From: Thalassospira profundimaris WP0211
GTDB taxonomy: Bacteria > Pseudomonadota > Alphaproteobacteria > Rhodospirillales > Thalassospiraceae
Length of the DNA stretch: 64,000 nucleotides
NCBI RefSeq assembly: GCF_000300275.1
Contig: NZ_AMRN01000004.1
Span: 62,001 to 126,000, forward strand
Direction: 5' to 3'
Positions 36,916 to 46,357 of the stretch are shown here, piece by piece. The position numbers and the translations under genes were made by a program. Positions within the stretch are counted from its first letter, which is position 1. The number at the start of each line of letters is the position of its first letter. The notes under the pieces are model-generated. The model did not search any database. It was not told the DNA's origin and saw nothing but the letters and a program-made list of their open reading frames with translations.

Positions 36916-38016
36916 TCAGGACTTTGAGACAACCAGAACCCACGGGGTGATTTCACGCACCATTGCCTTTTGCGCCCGTGCCATACCGCGCAAGGCCGAC
37001 ACCGGATCATCAAGGCGATAGACCCCGGTGACCGTCTGGGCGGCCAGGACCTCATCGGTGATCAGGATGGTGCCATTGAAATAGCGCCGAAGCTGATCGA
37101 CAACTTCGGATAACGGTTGATCCTGAGCGATCAGCTGGTTCTTGCGCCAGGCACCGATCTGGCTTGTCGGCGAAGGATGACGGATCACCGTGCCGTCCTG
37201 CCCGACCCGGACATTCTGCCCGGCCTCAAGAATTTCAAAAACCGCCGGAACATTGCCGGCATTTTCAACCTGTACCCGACCGTGTTCCACGCCAACCATG
37301 GAGACCGCATTGCCTTCGGAAACATCAAATCCGGTGCCAAGCACCGTTACCGTCACCTGATCGGCCCCGACGCGAAACGGCTTTTGCGGATCCGGGGTGA
37401 CGTCAAAAAACGCCTCGCCATCAAGCAATTCAACAAAGCGCGTCGTGCCGTCAAAATGCACCGTAATCGCGCTTTCCGGTGCAAGGGTCACCGTGCTGTT
37501 GTCAGAAAGCGTGATGGTGCGCATCTCGCCCGTTGCGGTCACATGATCGGCCTGCATTCGGGTGGCTATATCCGGCCCGATGATAGCGGCCAAAAGGGAT
37601 GCAGCCACCGCCACCCCGCCCAGCCCGATCCCGCGCCAGGACATATTGCCGCGCTTTTGAAACCGGGTTTGCGCCGAGATGACCTTGCCCTCGGCAACGG
37701 CCTTTTCGTAATCAATATTCAAAAGCGCCGCGACCGCGTCATTCTGTTGGCCGTCGGCACCGCCTTTGTCGCCAGCCTCACGGCGCGCCGCAAGGAACGC
37801 CTGCCAATCGGCCGTGCCAGATGGTGCGGCCTTCGCCATCAGATCGGCGGTCTTTTGCGTGGCGTTCCAGGCATCAAGATGGGCTGGATCCTCGGCACAC
37901 CAGTCGGCAAACTGCGCTTGCAATTCCGGGTTTTCCGGATCTTCCTGCAGGCGGATCAACCATTCGGTCGCGGTCTTGCCCGCCTGTTTTTGAACTGGAT
38001 CGGTTATCTCTGCCAT
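36916..38016 (-). CDS. FecR-family anti-sigma/sensor protein, second system
   Basis: A 366-residue regulator; start MAEITDPVQKQAGKTATEWL at 38016. The N-terminal DUF4880-like region (EWLIRLQEDPENPELQAQFADWCAEDPAHLDAW) is followed by one membrane segment near 140 (GLGGVAVAASLLAAIIG). The periplasmic FecR domain (LSDNSTVTLAPESAITVHFDG, LLDGEAFFDV, VLGTGFDV) and a DUF4974-like end (LRRYFNGTILIT) follow. It should transmit receptor occupancy to the ECF sigma encoded about 140 bases upstream. Confidence 0.9.
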   Translation of the reverse strand: MAEITDPVQKQAGKTATEWLIRLQEDPENPELQAQFADWCAEDPAHLDAWNATQKTADLMAKAAPSGTADWQAFLAARREAGDKGGADGQQNDAVAALLNIDYEKAVAEGKVISAQTRFQKRGNMSWRGIGLGGVAVAASLLAAIIGPDIATRMQADHVTATGEMRTITLSDNSTVTLAPESAITVHFDGTTRFVELLDGEAFFDVTPDPQKPFRVGADQVTVTVLGTGFDVSEGNAVSMVGVEHGRVQVENAGNVPAVFEILEAGQNVRVGQDGTVIRHPSPTSQIGAWRKNQLIAQDQPLSEVVDQLRRYFNGTILITDEVLAAQTVTGVYRLDDPVSALRGMARAQKAMVREITPWVLVVSKS

Positions 38017-38154
38017 CAGCCTATTGCGCCCCCGTTGCACCGATTGGTGCGATCAGGGCGATATAGCCGATATCACGCAACGCGTCACCATCTGTGCGGG
38101 TTATGGCGCAAATTTCTGCACGGACAGACTGTTTGATCGGGCAATCGGCGATCC

Positions 38155-38682
38155 TCATGGCCAGCCACCCAGCCGTTCACGGCAATGATCAATGCCCTCA
38201 GATACAAGCTTATGAGCAAGCGGCACGGAAATATCGAGATAATCTGCAATCTCGCGCAGTTTCGCCCCACCCACCCGATGCATTTCACACGCAATGCGCG
38301 TGCGTTCGGGCAGTTCGGAAAGGGCCTGCATCAAAATCGCGTATTCATCCTTGTACACCGCAACCGTTTCCGGGTCCGGGCTGTCGGATGCGCGCGTTTG
38401 CACGGCGACATCATAATCAGATGCACCGGTCAGGCTGCTTTCACGGGCAATCTGGCGTTTGCTATCAAGTGCCAGATTGCGCACGATCCGGTAAAGGTAG
38501 CCGGTGGTATCATCGAGAAACCGCCCCTTGGTCGCCGCATCAAAGCGCAACCATGCTTCCTGCACCAGATCTTCGGCCTGCACACGGCTGCCGATGATGC
38601 TGCTGGCATAGTTCACAAGTGCGGATCGTTGGCGCATGAACAGCGTCAATGACGTCACATTTGATGTCGCGTTTGAAGCCAA
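38155..38682 (-). CDS. ECF sigma factor, FecI-like, second system
   Basis: A 175-residue ECF sigma. Region 2 has AEDLVQEAWLRFDAA and GYLYRIVRNLALDSKR; region 4 has LPERTRIACEMHRVGGAKLREIADYLDISVPLAHKLVSEG. A shorter start at 38637 (MRQRSALVNYASS) is possible because the first 15 residues are not conserved. It should direct transcription of the siderophore receptor at 34267. A Fur-like site lies about 60 bases upstream, as in the first system. Confidence 0.88.
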   Translation of the reverse strand: MASNATSNVTSLTLFMRQRSALVNYASSIIGSRVQAEDLVQEAWLRFDAATKGRFLDDTTGYLYRIVRNLALDSKRQIARESSLTGASDYDVAVQTRASDSPDPETVAVYKDEYAILMQALSELPERTRIACEMHRVGGAKLREIADYLDISVPLAHKLVSEGIDHCRERLGGWP

Positions 38683-38742
38683 TCAGAATGTCCTTTGCAC
38701 GATGCGGGCAAGCTGGTGCCCGCATGGGATGACACGCTTAGC

Positions 38743-38761
38743 GCAAATGATACTGATTATC
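38743..38761 (-). promoter_or_regulatory. Fur-box-like site before the second ECF sigma gene
   Basis: GCAAATGATACTGATTATC matches the Fur consensus at 15 of 19 positions. It lies 61-79 bases before the sigma start. It overlaps the apparent start of the VOC remnant on the + strand, so that frame is unlikely to have its own promoter here. Confidence 0.65.
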
Positions 38762-39115
38762 AACAGCAATCAAGCACCCTATCCATCAGACGATGATCGC
38801 ATCATCGAACTGCGCCGTGCCGATGGGGGCCTGATCCTGATGCTGCATCCGGCAGGCAAAGGTCAGAAAGCGGGCCAGTCTTTGATCAAACTGGTCTTTG
38901 AAGTCGAGGATGTCGAAAGCACCCGAAACGCCCTGATCAAATCCGGGGTCGATGTCGGACCGATCCATCAGGCCGACAGCTACCAGTTCGCGAACCTCAG
39001 GGACCCGGCAAAGAATTCGCTATCGATCTCCAGCCGCGCACTCGCCTGTCTCCAACGCACGTTCGACGTCTATCGTTCTAGGGTCCAAACTCATTCAAAT
39101 GGTCGATCCGGCTAG
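38747..39115 (+). pseudogene. VOC (glyoxalase-like) domain remnant
   Basis: The frame from about residue 30 reads RRADGGLILMLHPAGKGQ, LIKLVFEVEDVESTRNALIKSGVDVG and SYQFANLRDPAKNSLSISS. That is the second half of a vicinal-oxygen-chelate domain. The first beta-alpha-beta-beta-beta unit is missing and the C-terminus drifts into unrelated sequence. The only ATG lies in a Fur-like site. Best read as a decayed fragment; a short intact VOC-like protein is the alternative. Confidence 0.35.
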
Positions 39116-39673
39116 AAACCGGGTGCGATATCCAGAAAGCGTCCAGAGTATCCCCAAAGCGCAGCAAACGTATGCCCGCACCAAATTGCATGTTTCTTTA
39201 TCGGAGATGCAGCTTAATTTTTTGCGCGGGGATTGAAGCGTTTCTTGTTCACTTGAAAATTTAGCCGATCTTCAAGGTGTCTTTGCGTGATGGAAATTCA
39301 TGCATCAGACAAAGACCTGTCTGGCGGATAACCGTTGAAGCATTGACCCGGATAAAAAACTTGGCGTTTTGCAATCCGATGATGTGATCAGGCGCAAGCA
39401 GAGCAGACTTTCAGAGCCCTTCTCATCCCCGATGCAGTTCATAAGGCAAACCTTATGGCATGAACACGGTGACCCTGTTTGCTGTGAGAGCAGCCAGAAG
39501 ACAACAGTGGCGTAAAACGCATTGTCTGGGAGAACGATTGAGCTATGGAAAGCTGTTTTAAGTCTGGCCACATATTGTGGCCGGCATTGCTTCTTATAAC
39601 TAGATTTACCAACAACACACTGAAAATAAATATAAAACGTGAAACAATACGATACAGAAAAACAAAATCTACA
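39116..39673. other. Intergenic region without recognisable gene
   Basis: No convincing gene on either strand. The right part (about 39580-39673) is strongly A/T-rich and probably holds the promoter and leader of the autotransporter-barrel gene. Base composition changes sharply here, suggesting a junction. Confidence 0.45.
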
Positions 39674-41461
39674 ATGCAGATAAAAACCAACGTCGCATGG
39701 CTCTGTATTATTGCACTATTTTTGCTTGCCGCCCCCAATAGCGTACATGCTTACAGCGTCACGGACGATAATGGCACTGCGGCAAAAACAGTTACGATTA
39801 CAAACGAAGCCATTGGAACATTTGGAGGTGATGAGATAGCGTTCTTTCAGGACGCCAACCCGGCCCTAGCCGGTTTTGCTGTAGGTGACACGCTAGAGAT
39901 TTCATTGAGTGGCGGTGCGACTTTTGCTGATGCCAACATGGTCTTTGAAGGCATGCACGGCGGAGCAGCTAACTCAGATCTGACATGGGTAACCTTTTCG
40001 GGCTCTCCGCAAGGCAAGTCCACGATCACCCTTACAATAAAACAAGGCGCAAACCCAGCATCATTTGCCGACTTTGACGGCTTAGTTCTCAGCGGCAGCA
40101 CAATTGCCGGACAAAGCACAAACTTCAATCTTCCCCAGATTGCCGGACGTGATATTTTCATCACGTTCACCTTACGGGATTCAGGCGGCACGCTTAAGGG
40201 AACGGCACAGCACAAGCTGTTTGACAACACACTCGCCCCCGCCGGAAACCTTGAAGAATCCCATTCTGCGATCAAGACTGTACTTGCTACGCATATCAGA
40301 AACATGACGTCGCAAAGTGTTAGCCTTTCCGGATTGATTACCGGACGCGGATTTGGCCGTGGCGGCGGCAGCCTTGGCGGTTTGTTTGGCGACAGTGCTG
40401 CATTCGGGAATGCCTTGACGGAATCCACAGGTTTGACTTTGCCGGTTGCACTGGAGTTGAACGAAGGAAGAGGCAACTTTGCAGCAAATCTCAATAGTGT
40501 GATGAACTGGACGGGAGAACTGGCTGCCGGAGAGCAAAATACAGGTGGTCTCCCGCCCAGCGCGTTTTCCAATTTTGAAAGCCCGATGAACCTGTGGGTG
40601 AAGGGCCGATGGGAAGGCATTAACGATAGTCGGGGTGGCACAGCAGGAGACAGCGATTTCGGCCTGTTTATGACGGGCATCGACTATCGTGTTGATAAAG
40701 ACACGATGGTTGGCATCCTTGGCCAATATGACCTCTACAAATCGACTGCCACTGGCCAAGACAGCCAAGGTGAGGGAAAAGGCTGGATGGTCGGGCCCTA
40801 TATGGTGTCTCGACTGGATGAAAACCTGATTTGGGATGGCCGCGTTGCCTGGGGTAAATCAAAAAACAAGATCAATCCGCTCGGCCGGGGTTGGGACAAA
40901 TATGACGGTGAACGCTCACAGTTGGAAACCAATCTGACCGGCGACATCCGCTCAGAAAATTGGGAATTTTATCCGCAGATTGGCATCAACTACTTCCGTG
41001 AAGAACAAAAAGCATACACAAACTTTGGCGGGGAGCGGATCGAAGCCCAGACAATAACCTTCGGCAACCTTACGTTCGGCCCGGAAGTTGTTCGCGTTTT
41101 GCAAGTCGAAGATGGCCCAACATATCGGCCATTCGTTGCTCTTCGCGGCATTTGGGACTTTCGGGCACCACCGATTGCACATAATAACGGAAGCCAAGTA
41201 GATACCGAAAAGCTGCGCGCCAGAGCGGAACTTGGCGGAGACATCACCTTTGAAGATGGCGGAAGTATCTACGCAAAATATGCCTATGACGGCATTGGCC
41301 TGGCGAACTATGAGTCCCATAGCTTTGAAATCATTGCAAACACGCCGGTAACTTTCGGTTTCCTGCCGGATAACAGCAAGTTCAAATCTTCATTTAATCA
41401 GGATGTAAGCTCAACCCAGGCAAGCACCTTCCGGATAGGGCTCGACATTCCGCTAAACTGA
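39674..41461 (+). CDS. Outer-membrane protein with autotransporter beta-barrel
   Basis: A 595-residue exported protein. The start at 39674 (MQIKTNVAWLCIIALF) begins a signal peptide ending at SVHA. Residues up to about 200 form a beta-rich domain with short repeated Ser/Gly/Thr segments (SGGATFADANMVFEG, SGSTIAGQSTNF). A Gly-rich linker follows (GRGFGRGGGSLGGLFG). The last 280 residues look like an autotransporter beta-domain, with alternating aromatic strands (LWVKGRWEGI, LIWDGRVAWGKS, WEFYPQIGINYF). The C-terminus ends ...LDIPLN rather than in the usual Phe or Trp. The exposed part is short and its target is unknown. A/T-rich relative to neighbours. Confidence 0.75.
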   Translation: MQIKTNVAWLCIIALFLLAAPNSVHAYSVTDDNGTAAKTVTITNEAIGTFGGDEIAFFQDANPALAGFAVGDTLEISLSGGATFADANMVFEGMHGGAANSDLTWVTFSGSPQGKSTITLTIKQGANPASFADFDGLVLSGSTIAGQSTNFNLPQIAGRDIFITFTLRDSGGTLKGTAQHKLFDNTLAPAGNLEESHSAIKTVLATHIRNMTSQSVSLSGLITGRGFGRGGGSLGGLFGDSAAFGNALTESTGLTLPVALELNEGRGNFAANLNSVMNWTGELAAGEQNTGGLPPSAFSNFESPMNLWVKGRWEGINDSRGGTAGDSDFGLFMTGIDYRVDKDTMVGILGQYDLYKSTATGQDSQGEGKGWMVGPYMVSRLDENLIWDGRVAWGKSKNKINPLGRGWDKYDGERSQLETNLTGDIRSENWEFYPQIGINYFREEQKAYTNFGGERIEAQTITFGNLTFGPEVVRVLQVEDGPTYRPFVALRGIWDFRAPPIAHNNGSQVDTEKLRARAELGGDITFEDGGSIYAKYAYDGIGLANYESHSFEIIANTPVTFGFLPDNSKFKSSFNQDVSSTQASTFRIGLDIPLN

Positions 41462-41653
41462 TCTCACGCGTGTAAAGGGATGTCACAAAGCCATCCCTTT
41501 ATTCTCTCATGCCAGCACCGCTATCGCCCCAAACCGCTCATAACCCGACATCAACCCGTCGTAACAACCGCCAGAAAGCTTAGGAATTTCGTTACCTTGG
41601 CTTGCTATACAGGCGATTAGAACACATTCAAAATCGCCATCCGGGAGCCCGCC

Positions 41654-42040
41654 ATGCAGAAAACCAGCCTTGTCATCCTGTTGACCGGTGTTGTGGCCTT
41701 GGGCATGTGGGGGATCAGCGATTACATGGCGCACAAGGGCGAGGCCTATGGCGATGTCGAACGTGGGCAATCGATTGCCGAACAGACCTGCCTGCGCTGT
41801 CACACCAAATTCGAAGGCGATCCCCTGCCCGATCCGAACGTCACCACCGCCCCGGCCCTCGCCAGTTTCGGGCAGCGCTGGCCGCTCGAAAACCTTGAAG
41901 AAGCCCTGGCCGAAGGCATCACGGTATCGCATGACAACATGACCATGCCGGAATTTTCCTTCACCTCGCAAAGCATCGCCGATCTGCTGAGCTATATGGA
42001 ACAGCTCACGGCGGCGGCAAACCAGAAGGCCCCGCAATAA
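41654..42040 (+). CDS. Small c-type cytochrome
   Basis: A 128-residue protein with a hydrophobic N-terminus (KTSLVILLTGVVALGMWGISDY), either a signal or a membrane anchor. The heme site CLRCH is at about residues 49-53 and a later MTMPEF contains the likely axial Met. The rest resembles a class I cytochrome c. It would act in the periplasm as an electron carrier. No oxidase, dehydrogenase or maturation gene is beside it, so its partner is unknown. Confidence 0.82.
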   Translation: MQKTSLVILLTGVVALGMWGISDYMAHKGEAYGDVERGQSIAEQTCLRCHTKFEGDPLPDPNVTTAPALASFGQRWPLENLEEALAEGITVSHDNMTMPEFSFTSQSIADLLSYMEQLTAAANQKAPQ

Positions 42041-42125
42041 ACTTTGCCGCGCACTTCCCCTTAACAATTTCAATCTTCTTGCCATATGAAACAGATACGC
42101 TGATTTCCAGACATCGGAGACAGAC

Positions 42126-42887
42126 TTGTTTTATCGGCTTACCACTGCTGTTCTGAGCTTTTTCATCCTGCCTTTGATCGCGCGGGCGGAAGAAACGCTT
42201 GTGATTGCAACCAACATCTATCCGCCCTACATCAACGCGGATGTTGAAAACAGCTTCCTGCCTGAATTGTTTGAAGAAATTGGCGCCAAAATGGGCGTAG
42301 AGTTCCGCTTTGAAATCCTGCCCTGGCGCCGCTGCGAACAGGCCGTGGAGAGCCACATGGCCTGGGCCGCGATCCCGTATCACAAGACCGATATCCGCGA
42401 AAAAAACTTTGCCTTTTCCGATCCGCTGTATTTACAGGATTCCCATTTCTTTGCCTATGATGCGAGCGGTGTCAAAGCACGACATAATTACGCGGACCTG
42501 GCAGATTTGCGCGGCCTTCGGATTGGTGGCGTCTTTGGCTATTATTATGAAAGCTGGTTCAAAGAGGCAGGGCTTGATGTCGATTTTGCACATTCCGAAG
42601 AACAGAATTTAAACCGCCTTAAAGTTGGTCGCATTGATCTTTTCCCCATTGCAACCACGCTGGGCTGGTATCAAATTCGTCAGTTGTTCCCGCCCGAAGA
42701 AGTCGCGAACTTCTATACACTTCAAAAACCATTGGTCGACGGCGCGGGCCTGCATCTGATGACGTCAAAAACCTATCCCGATAACGACACCTTGCTTGAG
42801 CGCTTCAACACTGCCATGGCAGAGATCAAATCATCGGGCACCTATGCCCAGCTTGTTGAAAAGCACGGCTTAACGTTGCGCTATTAA
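42126..42887 (+). CDS. Orphan family 3 periplasmic solute-binding protein
   Basis: A 253-residue protein that begins at a TTG behind CGGAGA. It has a signal peptide ending near ARAEET and the amino-acid-type binding fold: LVIATNIYPPY, ...FRFEILPWRRCEQAVE, and LRIGGVFGYYYESWF. It should bind a small polar molecule such as an amino acid in the periplasm. No permease or ATPase gene is in the window, so it is either an orphan or part of a sensor. Confidence 0.8.
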   Translation: MFYRLTTAVLSFFILPLIARAEETLVIATNIYPPYINADVENSFLPELFEEIGAKMGVEFRFEILPWRRCEQAVESHMAWAAIPYHKTDIREKNFAFSDPLYLQDSHFFAYDASGVKARHNYADLADLRGLRIGGVFGYYYESWFKEAGLDVDFAHSEEQNLNRLKVGRIDLFPIATTLGWYQIRQLFPPEEVANFYTLQKPLVDGAGLHLMTSKTYPDNDTLLERFNTAMAEIKSSGTYAQLVEKHGLTLRY

Positions 42888-43001
42888 GACTTCCATTGAA
42901 TAGATTCATCAAGACTCAAGCATTTACCGAAACAGATTTACATCAAGGAATAAGTTACAGCCAAAACCAGTCTAGAGAGCACTTGCTCCGACGACGAACA
43001 T

Positions 43002-44744
43002 TCAAGCGCACTTAGCATCCTCCAAATTTCTACAACAAGATTTCGAAGGTGGGTGCCAATCATTAGGCCAACGGTCCGAAATATTAAATTCATGCGCATA
43101 ATGCGGATCCAAAATGTACATACTCTTGAACTTTTCCGATTCTAAATCCAAATGAAGCAAGACCGGAACGATTGGATTACCCTTTTTATCTCGCATACGC
43201 TCAGGATGTTCTGCATTGTGTTTTTCGTTAACCCGCATGAACAACGCTATTGCTCTAACAGTATCAATACTACCTGCTTGCTTCGCAGCACAGAAACCCT
43301 TGAAAAACAGATTTTGCACTGTTTTTATCGCTTCCGCCCCCTCACTGACACTTATATCTCGAAAAGATTCTGGTAAAAAACCTTTAGAAACAGTGTGCAT
43401 CGAAAAATTATCTACGTCAAAATATTTACTGAATTCTTCCTCACTTGCTGACATAGCATGATGAATACTTTCCACTTTCTTGTCGATCAGGGAATTGATA
43501 TCCGAAACAGTTTTAGCGAACCTAAATTTTGGATCGAGTTCAATCAATTTGTTAAGGTCGCTATCGCTTGTCTGAGTATGCTTTGGCGTCGTCATACAGA
43601 CAGGTGTCTGTATGACTGGATAAGAGTTGTAGTTTGTATATTTAGTCAATATGGCCCAACGCATAACCAATGCGTCACTAGCAGTGAGAGCAAGATCATT
43701 ACTCAAATAGCTTGTAACGTCGCGGCAGAATCTCTCTAGATGGGGGATATCTTCGACCCGGTTCCAAGCAACAATTTGCTCCGGCTTAACAAAAAACTTG
43801 TCACCGTTCGAAACGACATCATCAAGAGAGTTATCGGTTTTTGCGTCGTAAACTGAAGTAACAAGTGTGCCCGCATCAGTGCTGTAACTAATGCGACCGC
43901 CCCCCTCCTCACCTATTTGATATTCGCCAACCAAAGACCGCTTATAAGTCAAACCAACGGTTACCCCCGCCCCCGATGGCAAACCGGGAAACACAGAATT
44001 CAAAGAGAGCTTTACAGCATCCTTTCTAACCCCTTCAGCATCAGGGTCTCTTGAAATTTGGAGCGTAGCAATGTCGGCAGATTGTCCGTCTGAAAATGCA
44101 TCGCCAGCGGCCTTATCCAAAACCTCAGTCGCCGGAGAGAGTAAAAGCTCTGCGAGTGAGGACGCTGCAAACCCAGTTGACCCACTTACTTTTGCAATTT
44201 TTGTCGCTGCTTTAAAAATGTTCTGCAGAACCTCGACATCCGTTTTTCCAATGTATTTTATTTTGTATGTAATATCAAAATTCAGGTTCACTCCGTGCCG
44301 GAAGTATGGAGTTATCACTCCCTGATGGGATTGACTAAAACATGCATTTTCTCCCGGCGCCGGATTATCTTTAATACCTAAGAGATAAACAGGGAACTCA
44401 GTAATCAAATTCTGCCCCTTGGCCTTCACATCGACAACAATCGCAAGAGCACCAACATTACTGACACCAGCAACACTGTTTGCAAATTTTGCAAAAGAGT
44501 TTCGGTCTTTGCACGTTGAAATACTCGACGGAATATCCACCTCCGAAACGCCAAGCGCCAAGTAGTATGATCCTGTCTCCAGATTGCCCTGATTCTCTGA
44601 GAACGAAGTTGTGGTTTTCTCGAGTAGCGCGGTGCGCGAACTATCCTCCCCGCCCGTAACATCGACACCTCCCGATGTAAGGAACTCACTGCACCCAACC
44701 AAAAAACCACACAAACTTAAAGCAGCAATGACAGAGATTCTCAC
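43002..44744 (-). CDS. Uncharacterised lipoprotein in an A/T-rich segment
   Basis: A 580-residue protein starting at a GTG (44744) with GGAGG five bases upstream, which is a strong choice. The N-terminus (VRISVIAALSLCGFLVGCSEFL) has a lipobox FLVGC. No domain is recognised. The chain has a Gly/Asp-rich segment after the lipid Cys, mixed beta-rich regions, and a Lys/Glu-rich last third ending CCRNLEDAKCA. Its base composition is visibly more A/T-rich than both sides, which suggests horizontal acquisition. Membrane-anchored, role unknown. Confidence 0.7.
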   Translation of the reverse strand: MRISVIAALSLCGFLVGCSEFLTSGGVDVTGGEDSSRTALLEKTTTSFSENQGNLETGSYYLALGVSEVDIPSSISTCKDRNSFAKFANSVAGVSNVGALAIVVDVKAKGQNLITEFPVYLLGIKDNPAPGENACFSQSHQGVITPYFRHGVNLNFDITYKIKYIGKTDVEVLQNIFKAATKIAKVSGSTGFAASSLAELLLSPATEVLDKAAGDAFSDGQSADIATLQISRDPDAEGVRKDAVKLSLNSVFPGLPSGAGVTVGLTYKRSLVGEYQIGEEGGGRISYSTDAGTLVTSVYDAKTDNSLDDVVSNGDKFFVKPEQIVAWNRVEDIPHLERFCRDVTSYLSNDLALTASDALVMRWAILTKYTNYNSYPVIQTPVCMTTPKHTQTSDSDLNKLIELDPKFRFAKTVSDINSLIDKKVESIHHAMSASEEEFSKYFDVDNFSMHTVSKGFLPESFRDISVSEGAEAIKTVQNLFFKGFCAAKQAGSIDTVRAIALFMRVNEKHNAEHPERMRDKKGNPIVPVLLHLDLESEKFKSMYILDPHYAHEFNISDRWPNDWHPPSKSCCRNLEDAKCA

Positions 44745-45063
44745 AACACCCTCCGCAACCCAAAACCCTAATTGAGACAACAATAATATTGATAGCCAAA
44801 AATAAATCAACCCTAGGTTATATTTTTGCTGTGCAATTACCGACAGTCGAACAGCTAACTCAAATTTCGCGGATCGGAAAATTTCAATGGGTCTGAAGCA
44901 CAATTCTCCACCACAGAACGAAAGAGCAAGAACCTAAATGCGCTCCAATGTCTCTTCAAAAGAATGGCCATGGCAGGGGTGCAGCCCCAACATGGCCTGT
45001 AACACCGGGACTTTGCGAACACCGCACAATCGTCCGCAGGCCCCGGCGCTATGGTGTATGGCG
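44745..45063. other. Intergenic region between NAT and lipoprotein genes
   Basis: No convincing gene. A short Cys/His-containing frame on the - strand after the acetyltransferase gives no family match. The promoter of the lipoprotein gene probably lies in the A/T-rich half near 44760-44830. Confidence 0.4.
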
Positions 45064-45975
45064 CTATGCCAATTTGGCGAAAACCTTTTGCCATTCCGGC
45101 TTGGGCGTGATGCCAAAGATATCTTCAAGGGTCTGGGTGATGTCGCCGACCGAAAGCGTGTGACGCTCTTCCTCGCCACTGACAAGGCGAATGGTCAGGC
45201 GGTTATTCCGCAGCGTAAAGCGTGCAAAGGCGGCTGATCTCGCCGCGATCAGGGCGGTGTTAAAACCGCCTTCGGGATGGTGGGCGGCATACCAGTTCAT
45301 CACCTCCTAATCGATATCGGCCACAGGCGCGAAATCGATTTCATGCACTGGTTGCCAGATGCCACCGCGCTCAAGCTCGACCCGGTAGGCATGCTCAAGG
45401 GTGATGACGCGATAGGTGTCACGGGATGTGACCTGCGGCGCGCTGGTTTCCAGCAAAAGCGGTGCGGTCGGCACACAGCCGCCCAGCCCGACATCGGCAA
45501 GCCAGGCCTCGCCCTCAATCATCACCCGATTGACCATGTGACAGCGCGGGCGCGGCATTTCGTGCGCGCCATAGCCCCACAAAACCCGGCCGGCCAGTCC
45601 TTCGACCTCAAAACCCAGACTGCGTAGCACACGGCGAAACAGGGAATTATGCTCAAAGCAATATCCACCGCGCCCCGCATGGATCAGCTTGCGGTCAATA
45701 TCGGCAGGCGCCAGGCTGATCGGTTTGCCCATCAGGACATCAATCGCCTCGAACGGGATACTGGCCGGGTGCAGAGCATGCAACGCCTGAAGCACATCAA
45801 GGGTTGCGGTGCGCGGGCCCACATAGCCGATGCGATCGAAATAGGCGTCCAGATCGACTTCCGGCTCCGGTGTGCGGATCGGCTTGGCCCAGCTGGCATT
45901 GATGCGGCCCTGAAGACCATGGCGGTCATTGGCGACCAGCACTTCATCGGCGATTGGTTGCGGGCTGTTCATCAC
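45064..45975 (-). pseudogene. Arylamine N-acetyltransferase split by an in-frame amber codon
   Basis: Two frame-matched pieces make one NAT of 303 codons. The first (45307-45975) carries the catalytic Cys of GGYCFEHN, the His of RPRCHMVNRV and the Asp of WLADVGLGG. The second (45064-45303) carries the C-terminal domain (MNWYAAHHPEGGFNTALIAAR...). The joint is a TAG at 45307-45309 where the family usually has Tyr before an EVxNWY segment. NAT transfers acetyl from acetyl-CoA to arylamines or hydrazines. As written the C-terminal third would be lost unless the codon is read through or the next ATG is reinitiated. Confidence 0.8.
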
Positions 45976-46357
45976 AGGGCTCCATCCGTTTCAAAGACGT
46001 TTTGTTCCTCTGAAGCCAGACGATAGAACCTCAACCTATGTTCAGGTCAAAAAGAAAATCACCCAAATCCGGAAATCGAATAATCTGCGAACAATTGAGC
46101 TCAATATCGACCACATCATCAACTCATCACCCCATCCACGGCCCACAAAAGCAACAATTCACCTTTTACACGCACGATATAGAGCTTTTGCGCGACAGAT
46201 TGCTTGCGCCTGTGATATTTGAGACTCTTGAAACGTTAAAACAGATGGTCGCCATGCATCAGAACAAGATCGCATCAAAAGGCCGACCTTTGGAAACGTC
46301 GCTTTATCCACCCAAGACGGATCGCGAAGGGTCCGCTTGCCAGACAGGAAAGTTACG
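45976..46357. other. Intergenic region without recognisable gene
   Basis: A 112-residue frame crosses it but has no recognisable domain and runs into the next gene. The segment holds the promoter of the transaminase gene. Confidence 0.4.

Noticed and set aside
44934..45185. Cys/His-containing short frame after the acetyltransferase
   Set aside because: It overlaps the acetyltransferase end and matches no family; composition looks like chance.
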